This document shows, one piece after another, positions 34,327 through 40,401 of a stretch of 40,401 bases of DNA. The notes below the pieces were generated by a model. The model saw only the letters and a program-made list of their open reading frames with translations. It did no database searches and had not been told where the DNA came from. Numbering within the stretch: the first letter of the stretch is position 1; every line of letters begins with the position of its first letter. The position numbers and the translations under genes are program-made. The DNA is from Candidatus Poribacteria bacterium (GTDB lineage: Bacteria; Poribacteria; WGA-4E; WGA-3G), in contig JAAXHO010000212.1 of the NCBI GenBank assembly GCA_012270795.1, positions 3,951 through 44,351 on the forward strand, written 5' to 3'.

Positions 34327-34355
34327 TTGAATACTTACCTTTACGATGTTATACT
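34327..34355 (+). promoter_or_regulatory. Sigma-70-type promoter of the BNR gene
   Basis: TTGAAT at 34327-34332 and TATACT at 34350-34355 are spaced by 17 bases. Because it lies inside the longest open frame, it supports the internal start at 34389. Confidence 0.65.
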
Positions 34356-34388
34356 ATCAAGATTACATCAATTGATTGGAGCATAGAA

Positions 34389-35477
34389 ATGAAACAGATT
34401 ACAATATACCGCGAATCTGGTCGATTTGCAGGTTGGCCTGCAAACTACGGAATATGGTCTTGGGACAACGAAATCGTAGTCGGATTTACTGTGGGATACC
34501 ACAAATCTGACGCAGGTTTTCACCGACGTGACAGAGACAAACCATTTACAGCAATGCAAGCGAGAAGTACCGATGGTGGTGAATCGTGGTCAGTCTCAGA
34601 AACACCGTGTCGTCTTCCAGGTTCAGGTTCACTATCAGCCGATGAACATGTGCAGGCAAATCTCAAATCACAAGGTAAAGCAGAATATTGTACACCACAA
34701 ACAGTTGACTTTGAACATCCCGGTTTTGCCTTGATGTGTAGCAGAACAGGACTCAGAGAAGGGGCGTATTCTTGGTTCTATACCTCAACTGACCGTTGCC
34801 ACAGTTGGGCTGGACCTTATCAACTACCAATGTTTGATTACACGGGTATAGCGGCACGTACAGATTATCTTATTACGAGCTCAACAGAGTGCTTGCTGTT
34901 TCTCACTGCTTCCAAAGCGAATGGAGAAGAGGGTTTGATATTCTGTGCTAATACAACCGATGGTGGTAAGTCTTTCTCACGTTTTTCACAGATTGGTCCA
35001 GAACCGGAAGGTTTTGCTATTATGCCTGCAAGTGTGAGGCTCACTGATTCTCGTATATTAGTCGCAGTGCGGTGCCGCGGCAGAAGTAAGAGTGCTAACA
35101 AAGATTGGGAACAACTGCAAAATTGGATTGATCTCTATGCTTCAGAAGATAGTGGACAGACTTGGAATTATGTGAATTGTCCAGTGGAAAACACAGGTCG
35201 TGGCGGTAATCCTCCCACCCTAACACAACTCCATGATGGTAGATTGTGCCTAACTTACGGTTTCAGAGATGCACCCCAACGTATCTGTGCAAAGTTGAGT
35301 GATGATGATGGAAAAAGTTGGAACGATGAGATCGTCCTGCGCGACAATGGTGGGGATCACGATATTGGTTATCCCCGAACTGTTCAGCGGCCAGACGGTG
35401 ACATGGTAACGGTCTACTATTTCAATGAAGAACCCGATGGTGAGAGATTCATTGAAGCGACTCTCTGGAAACCTTAA
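34389..35477 (+). CDS. BNR/Asp-box repeat protein, sialidase-like six-bladed propeller
   Basis: From ATG 34389 (GGAG about eight bases upstream, promoter just before) the product is 362 residues with no signal peptide. Four Asp-box motifs are visible: STDGGESWS, TTDGGKSFS, SEDSGQTWN and SDDDGKSWN, so the fold is a BNR-type propeller like GH33 sialidases. The N-terminal catalytic arginine region (RESGRFAGWP) is present, but the Tyr/Glu pair of a true sialidase was not pinned down, so other glycosidases or lyases of this fold are possible. It may act on host or algal glycans together with the sulfatase and mannonate-dehydratase-like enzyme. Confidence 0.82.
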   Translation: MKQITIYRESGRFAGWPANYGIWSWDNEIVVGFTVGYHKSDAGFHRRDRDKPFTAMQARSTDGGESWSVSETPCRLPGSGSLSADEHVQANLKSQGKAEYCTPQTVDFEHPGFALMCSRTGLREGAYSWFYTSTDRCHSWAGPYQLPMFDYTGIAARTDYLITSSTECLLFLTASKANGEEGLIFCANTTDGGKSFSRFSQIGPEPEGFAIMPASVRLTDSRILVAVRCRGRSKSANKDWEQLQNWIDLYASEDSGQTWNYVNCPVENTGRGGNPPTLTQLHDGRLCLTYGFRDAPQRICAKLSDDDGKSWNDEIVLRDNGGDHDIGYPRTVQRPDGDMVTVYYFNEEPDGERFIEATLWKP

Positions 35478-35516
35478 TTTCTCGTAGATTCTACAATTAA
35501 TTCTACATTCTGAGTT

Positions 35517-35632
35517 GTAGGAGCGACCGCACAGTCGCGACCAAAGGTCGCTCCTACAGAAGAGACCGCACAGTCGTGACCAAAAGTCGCTCTTACAGAA
35601 GAGGTGTATAATTATTTCAAAAATTCACCATA
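35517..35632. repeat. Two hairpin copies plus short-repeat end
   Basis: 35517-35557 is a GTAGGAGCGACC...GGTCGCTCCTAC hairpin; 35562-35596 is a degenerate second one (GTGACCAAAAGTCGC). 35604-35632 is a copy of the GTGTATAATTATTTCA end repeat, which runs into the 3' end of the propeller gene below. The order is the same as in the element at 10024-10138, half of it. Confidence 0.8.
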
Positions 35633-37003
35633 AGAGTGTCGCTCTTTTTCAGAATTCAGTTGGAAACATACGAGTCGGTCTTTTCCTCGAACGTACAAAC
35701 GACCGTCTGATAGCACAGGTGCTGCCCATGCAGGATAATTAATCAACTGATTGCCATTTTCATCTGTTGGAACGGCAACAGAGATAAGTTCAGGTTTTTC
35801 AGGTGTACATTTGAGCAACATCAATCGTCCATACTCTCCGAGAAAAATGAAGTAGTCATTTACTCAGAGCAATGACGCGCGTTCATTGACGCGTTGCTTC
35901 CACATAACTTTGCCTGTCTTGAGTTCTACGCATCGCAAATCTGCACCACCAGAATGCCTTCCGCTGCTGCCATACAGGTATCCTTCATGGTGTATTGCTG
36001 TATTCCAGTGTAACTCCATTGCTCTGTTTCTACTTTTTGGTTCGTCTTTCCAAACAACATCGTAATCCCCCGGACGCACTTGAATGACTGAGCTACCAAT
36101 CCCATAAGATTCACTGATAAACACAAGGTCTTCTGCTACAACAGGACAGGATGCATTGACTGACTCTATTTTTGAACTTCGCCAAGGATAGTGGAAATCT
36201 ATATTACCCGTTTTCGGTTCAAACCCAACCAGTCCCCCTCGTAAGAATGAAAACCCCCAACGTCTTCCGTTGATTGTAGCAAAGACTGGACTGGCATAGC
36301 TGGCAAGTTCATCGGCTATCTGATAAACAACTTCACCTGTGTGTTTGTTGAAGGCAACTATACCACTACCATTTGGTTTAGGGTTACCGTTTGATTCCCA
36401 TATATCTTTAGGTGTCCCTTTTGGGGATCCGCCAACATGAACGATGAGTAATTCTCCTTCAACTGCGGGTGCAGAAGCAACACCAAAAAAGTTCTGAATA
36501 ACATTGAATCTTGATGCTGTATCTACTCTCCAAATCTGTTTTCCATCTATGGTATTGACACAGTGCAATTCTCCTTCTGCACCAAATATGTAGACACGAT
36601 CTCCATCAACAACGGGATAACACCTGGGACCGTTGTTGTAACCGTACATATCTTCATAGTCAGTTGGATATTCATAAAACCAAAGTTCGTTTCCGTTGTT
36701 ACTATCCAGACAAGTAAGTCGTGCCATGTCTCCATAACGTGCAAAGACAAACACCTTACCTCCAGCAATGGTAGGTGTGCCGTAACTTGTCCCAATCGCT
36801 TTGCTCCACAACACAGGGGGACCGTTCTTTTCCCATGGCGTAATTTTTATCTTTTCTTCAGATTTTCCGTTGCGGTTGGGGCCGAGAAAATCATTCCAAT
36901 CAGAAGCACATAAGGTAAGTGGAACAACGATTAAAAGGACAAATATTGAAAAGAAAATACGTACAGATTTAAAAAGGATGGTTTCATATCCTAAATCATA
37001 CAT
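35612..37003 (-). CDS. PQQ-like beta-propeller protein with one in-frame UGA
   Basis: A signal peptide (about residues 1-32, ending LTLCA) is followed by DWNDFLGPNRNGKSEEKI and PQQ-like propeller blades (GGKVFVFARYGDMARLTCLD, GDRVYIFGAEGELHCVNTID, and so on). The frame is stopped by UGA at 35866-35864 (codon 380) but continues, in the same frame, for 83 codons that finish the propeller (VNDYFIFLGEYGRLMLLKCT ... GRLYVRGKDRLVCFQ). So the product is either 379 residues or 463 with readthrough. Related proteins often have Tyr at this place, so a nonsense mutation is as likely as selenocysteine here. The last codons and TAA stop come from an interspersed repeat. Such propellers bind or oxidise sugars or act as scaffolds. 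Confidence 0.75.
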
Positions 37004-37088
37004 TTCAATTACAAATCAACACTTCTGCTTCTTGGAAACAGAGGTGTTGGTATAATATTAAAACCCAAGTTGCTACCTACTTCAAAAC

Positions 37089-37240
37089 ACTCTTGTTAGA
37101 GGGGTTTCTAACCCCGATAGCAGAGTGGAACGGCATAAAATCGGGGTTAGAAACCCCGATTGACAACAGAAAATAGAAAAACAACGAATTTTGATGTGAA
37201 TTGTCATAAATCGGGGTTAGAAACCCCTCCAACAAGAGTA
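37089..37240. repeat. AGGGGTTTCTAACCCCGAT repeat cluster
   Basis: Three copies in alternating orientation: 37089-37118, 37140-37160 (itself a near-palindrome, ATCGGGGTTAGAAACCCCGA) and 37210-37240. Further copies lie at 7229-7280 and 40338-40391. They occupy part of the 644-base gap 37004-37647. Confidence 0.8.
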
Positions 37241-37286
37241 TTCTAAAGTAAGTGGCAACTTAGGTTATTTTATTTGATATTCCTTT

Positions 37287-37616
37287 GTCTGAACCAGGAT
37301 TTTCAGGATGATGAGATTGAGGTATTACCCACCATTCATAAGTTGGCATAAATCTGTGTCAAAAAAACTATTGATGAGGTAAATCCCGGGGAATGCCTAA
37401 ATGGCATTCATACCGTTGATTTGGTAATCTGTAAATCCTGAAAATCCTGGTTCAGACAACAGAGAACATAACAACCCAGAATAGGTTCAAATCATTCAAA
37501 TTAGCCAATATGGATAAGATTAGAATTGCCGAATTAATAACTTAATCTTCATTCAGTTTGTGTATTAAAATGCACAATCTAACAGATTGTGCTACGTATG
37601 TGGTAACTTAGGTTAT
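37287..37616. repeat. GTCTGAACCAGGATT element, copy 4, with flanking repeats
   Basis: The core 37287-37457 (171 bp) ends with ATCCTGGTTCAGAC and carries an internal GAATGCC-TAAAT-GGCATTC hairpin at 37391-37409 that other copies lack, so one repeat has landed inside another. The downstream flank 37451-37552 matches that of copy 2 (ACAACAGAGAAC, AGAATAGGTTC, TTAATAACTTAATCTTCAT). 37586-37616 is the ATTGTGCTAC repeat also seen at 16783-16813. No gene is seen in 37004-37647. Confidence 0.8.
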
Positions 37617-37647
37617 TAAAACATTAACAATAGAAGTTTAAAGCACA

Positions 37648-38673
37648 TTATGCTGCAGCCGCATATTCTTCATTAGCACGTTTCACAAGTGCATTCATAT
37701 AAGCAATCGTATATGCGGTACCGACACGATGATCCCCTGCCATGCTTGGTATATGATCAGGTATCATCACGCCGTTGAAGTCAACTTCACGCAACACTTT
37801 CGCGACCTCATACATATCCTGATAGCCGTTATCAACAAAAGTTTCAACGAAATGTGGAAGTGGTTTATCTACATTGCGGAAATGGACTTTGAATATCTTA
37901 CCACGTTCACCGAAATAGCGTATAGATTCAATGACATCTTTACCCATTAAATCACCGCCTTCCAGCCAGCAGCCAACACAGAAACACATGCCAACGTTCG
38001 GACTGTCGGCAATCTCAAGCGCACGTTTGTATCCATCAAAGCTACTGAAAATGCATCTTGGGATTCCAGCAAGGTTGAGTGCCGGTGGGTCATCAGGATG
38101 GATACCGATCATGACACCTGCTTCCTCAGCAACTGGTGCTGCCTGCTTGATAAAATAGGTATAGTTATCCCATATTTCCTCTTCAGTATACTCGCGTCCA
38201 TGCGAAAGTGGCATTTTGAATTTTTGACCACTCCAGTGCCCCTCTTGTGCTGATTGGAGATTAAACGCCCGTGCACTTGCACCACCACGGGTTGTTTCCC
38301 GTTCGGTACTCCAGATACCGTTCCCCATGTGAGCATACGTTGTGTAAGGTATACCAGCTCTCCCCAAATCCCGGATGTATCTCTTATATTGTTCAACTTT
38401 GGCATCACGGTTGTCTAAGTTAAGCACTATTCCATCTTGATTGTGAACATCACTGTTTCCGAACCCGTAAATCTTCAAACCGGCATTCTCAAAAATTTCG
38501 CGGCGGCTCATGAAATAGTCGTAATTCGCATTTTGACCGTTTGTCCAGAGAACAACATACTCAACATCCATCTGTTTCGCGAACTGTAAATCTGCTTCGC
38601 TCGGTTCAGGAGACATCTGTGCAGTTACTTTCATGCCAGGTTCAATGTTTTTCAATGGATTCTGTTTAACCAT
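37648..38673 (-). CDS. Mannonate dehydratase-like TIM-barrel enzyme (UxuA family)
   Basis: The 341-residue protein resembles UxuA-type D-mannonate dehydratases and sugar isomerase/epimerase barrels: EYVVLWTNGQ, a conserved ETTRGGASARAFN segment, VMIGIHPDDPP (metal-binding His/Asp), MCFCVGCWLEGG, KIFKVHFRNVDKPLPHFVET and MIPDHIPSMAGDH, each contributing the metal-site residues expected of the family. The reaction would convert D-mannonate to 2-keto-3-deoxygluconate in uronate breakdown. It lies 68 bases downstream of the sulfatase gene, same strand, so the pair may strip and catabolise sulfated uronate-containing glycans. ATTAAAACATT-like sequence follows its stop. Confidence 0.7.
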   Translation of the reverse strand: MVKQNPLKNIEPGMKVTAQMSPEPSEADLQFAKQMDVEYVVLWTNGQNANYDYFMSRREIFENAGLKIYGFGNSDVHNQDGIVLNLDNRDAKVEQYKRYIRDLGRAGIPYTTYAHMGNGIWSTERETTRGGASARAFNLQSAQEGHWSGQKFKMPLSHGREYTEEEIWDNYTYFIKQAAPVAEEAGVMIGIHPDDPPALNLAGIPRCIFSSFDGYKRALEIADSPNVGMCFCVGCWLEGGDLMGKDVIESIRYFGERGKIFKVHFRNVDKPLPHFVETFVDNGYQDMYEVAKVLREVDFNGVMIPDHIPSMAGDHRVGTAYTIAYMNALVKRANEEYAAAA

Positions 38674-38741
38674 TTTAATCCTCCACTCACATATTGGTAA
38701 AATCTGGGTAAATATCTTAGTACAGCTACGTTTATGTAGGA

Positions 38742-40139
38742 CTACTCATCATCCATCGCCTCTGCTTTAAGACGATACAATTCTGCAGTCAATTCTTTAA
38801 CGACATCAGCATACTCAGGGTCATCATAGACACTACACATCTCGTTTGGATCTTTCTCAAGATCAAAGAGTTCCCATTCTGGTTCTTTTGATTCGTCAAT
38901 TGATCCTGATGTCCCAAGTGCTTCTCCATAGTAATAAATGAGTTTATACTTATGTGTACGGATGCCGTAATGCGCGCCAACATAATGGTGAGAGAGGTGC
39001 ATCCAGTAACGATAGTACATAGATGTCCGCCAATCGTCTGGAACACTTCCTTCAAGAATGGGTCGCAAACTTGCCCCCTGCATATCTTCAGGAATTTCTA
39101 TGCCCGCGTAATCCAACCACGTCTCAGCAAAGTCGATATTCAGTGCCATTGCATGTGTAGAACTACCCGCACCAATTGCCCGAGGATAACGAACTATGAA
39201 AGGCATACGTAAAGATTCTTCATACATAAATCGCTTGTCATACCAACCGTGATCGCCTAAGAAGAATCCCTGATCTGATGTATAAATCACCATTGTATCT
39301 TCAGCAATGCCATCTTCATCGAGATAATCCAGTAATCTGCCGACATTGTCATCAATAGATGCGACACATCTGAGATATTCCTTGATATAGCGTTGATACT
39401 GCCAGTTTGCTAATTCTTCATCAGATAAGCCTTCAGGGGGCGGTCCAAATTTTTCAATCTTCAGGTCTCTATCGTTCATGTGGCCGAATACTCGCATCTT
39501 TGCTTCTTTGGCAGCATTGGAACGATTAGAGTAATCATCAAAGAAGTTGTCTGGCATGGGGACATCTTCATCTGCAAACATGTGTAGATGTTTCTCATCG
39601 GAATCCCAAGGGCGATGCGGTGCTTTGTGATGACTCATCAGGAAGAACGGTTTATCTCTGTCACGATTTTGAAGCCAATCCAATGAAAAATCGGTGATGA
39701 TGTCTGTAGCATATCCTTCATGCTTTTTTCTACCATTTTCTTCAATCATGACTGGATCATAATAATCTCCCTGTCCAGGTAGGACGTTCCAATAGTCAAA
39801 CCCAGTGGGGTCTGCATCACCGCCATGACCAAGATGCCATTTGCCGACAATTGCTGTCTGATAACCATTAGCTTGAAGCATTTTGGCTACATTCGGTTTT
39901 TTACCATCAATTTTGTCACCTAATGTCTTGACACCATTCAGATGGCTATGCAACCCTGTCAATATGTTTGCTCGACTGGGGGTGCAAATAGAATTGACGC
40001 AGAAGCAGTTTTGGAAGATCATCCCACCATCTGCAATTCGGTCAAGATTCGGGGTTGTGTTAATTCGACTCCCATAACAATTCATTGCATGAGATGCGTG
40101 GTCGTCTGACATTATAAATAGAATGTTTGGTCTACTCAA
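38742..40139 (-). CDS. Type I sulfatase
   Basis: This 465-residue arylsulfatase-family enzyme hydrolyses sulfate esters. The metal-binding start is PNILFIMSDDHASHAMNCYG (D12, D13) and the formylglycine signature is C52 in CTPSRANILTGLHSHLNG (C-x-P-x-R), which would need a formylglycine-generating enzyme for activation. GKWHLGHGGDADPTGFDYWN and YTSDQGFFLGDHGWYDKRFM supply the remaining active-site segments. No signal peptide is seen, so the enzyme may act in the cytoplasm or be exported otherwise. The abundance of such enzymes in sponge-associated lineages fits. The mannonate-dehydratase-like gene follows it. Confidence 0.95.
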   Translation of the reverse strand: MSRPNILFIMSDDHASHAMNCYGSRINTTPNLDRIADGGMIFQNCFCVNSICTPSRANILTGLHSHLNGVKTLGDKIDGKKPNVAKMLQANGYQTAIVGKWHLGHGGDADPTGFDYWNVLPGQGDYYDPVMIEENGRKKHEGYATDIITDFSLDWLQNRDRDKPFFLMSHHKAPHRPWDSDEKHLHMFADEDVPMPDNFFDDYSNRSNAAKEAKMRVFGHMNDRDLKIEKFGPPPEGLSDEELANWQYQRYIKEYLRCVASIDDNVGRLLDYLDEDGIAEDTMVIYTSDQGFFLGDHGWYDKRFMYEESLRMPFIVRYPRAIGAGSSTHAMALNIDFAETWLDYAGIEIPEDMQGASLRPILEGSVPDDWRTSMYYRYWMHLSHHYVGAHYGIRTHKYKLIYYYGEALGTSGSIDESKEPEWELFDLEKDPNEMCSVYDDPEYADVVKELTAELYRLKAEAMDDE

Positions 40140-40337
40140 GTGGGTCTCCTTTGCTTTTTAATACCATGTCTTTATCGTGGGACGTTCCACAATAAGGACA
40201 CTGTAACATTAATGATGTTGGTTTCTAAAATTGGATTCCTTGTGTTTTCAATTCTTCTTGATGTTGTTTAAATCGATCTTTCCACGTCTTTTATATCTTA
40301 CTTATTTTTCCTTTAAAAGTCAATCTATATTAGGGGC

Positions 40338-40391
40338 AGAGGCATTCAATTGTCGAAATGTACTCTTGTTGGAAGGGTTTCTAACCCCGAT
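40338..40391. repeat. Inverted copy of the segment at 7229-7280
   Basis: GAGGCATTCAATTGTCGAAA, TACTCTTGTTGGAAGGGTTT and CTAACCCCGATTT are the reverse complement of 7229-7280 with a few differences. The rest of the gap from 40140 to the window end shows no gene; the upstream region of the sulfatase lies there. Confidence 0.75.
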
Positions 40392-40401
40392 TTCTGCTGC
40401 T

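Noticed and set aside
37089-37240. A CRISPR array, because AGGGGTTTCTAACCCCGAT occurs several times close together.
   Set aside because: Spacing is irregular, copies alternate in orientation, and no cas genes are nearby.

Overview
The window looks like chromosomal DNA of an uncultured, moderately AT-rich, Gram-negative-type bacterium, most plausibly a Candidatus Poribacteria lineage. That placement is inference from the gene mix (sulfatase, mannonate-dehydratase-like enzyme, LamG and BNR proteins, a periplasmic molybdo-hydroxylase, lipoproteins and an outer-membrane barrel) and from gaps packed with hairpin and MITE-like repeats; no rRNA or phylogenetic marker was compared. No tRNA, rRNA, CRISPR array, prophage or transposase gene was seen.

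Layout. 1-6.8 kb: a three-gene periplasmic molybdenum hydroxylase operon of PaoABC type (Tat-exported 2Fe-2S subunit, Moco subunit, FAD subunit with four extra cysteines), two small membrane proteins and a convergent hydantoinase-B gene. 6.8-7.6 kb: a gene-free block of nested inverted repeats. 7.6-13.7 kb: aldo/keto reductase, DNA methyltransferase, an outer-membrane barrel whose frame contains two UGA codons, a membrane protein, a cupin, a DUF202 protein and a zinc-less alcohol-dehydrogenase-like protein. 13.7-18.8 kb: rpsO-pnp with a clear promoter and terminator, then a small membrane protein, an LptE-like lipoprotein and a DUF6599-like lipoprotein. 18.9-20.2 kb: small antitoxin-like genes and a broken methyltransferase tail. 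20.4-27.1 kb: glycine cleavage genes gcvT, gcvH, gcvP, with a helix-hairpin-helix-like gene inserted, then trkA. 27.2-29.2 kb: a WD40 propeller gene with two frameshifts. 29.2-32.3 kb (minus strand): two peroxiredoxin-like lipoproteins each interrupted by one UGA, a Tat-exported DUF362 protein and a small CTDGQC lipoprotein. 32.4-40.1 kb: repeats, tandem LamG protein, BNR/sialidase-like protein, PQQ-type propeller with an in-frame UGA, mannonate-dehydratase-like enzyme and sulfatase.

The most important result is that three genes that appear broken by UGA read naturally as selenoproteins. The barrel has UGA-Gly-Ala-UGA (UxxU) just after its signal peptide. The two peroxiredoxin-like lipoproteins have UxxC at the redox site, and each has a 7-bp stem with a 3-nt G-starting loop at the same distance (14 nt) after the UGA. 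All three are predicted to be exported, which suggests selenium-based redox chemistry in the cell envelope. Two of them sit in one operon with DUF362 and a cysteine-pair lipoprotein. The Sec machinery genes (selA, selB, selC, selD) are not in this window and must be sought elsewhere in the genome.

Almost every gap over 300 bases is filled with repeat families: a 42-bp perfect palindrome family, a GTCTGAACCAGGATT-ended inverted-repeat element (four copies), a 360-bp composite with long terminal inverted repeats, and a short element that supplies the last codons and stop of one gene.
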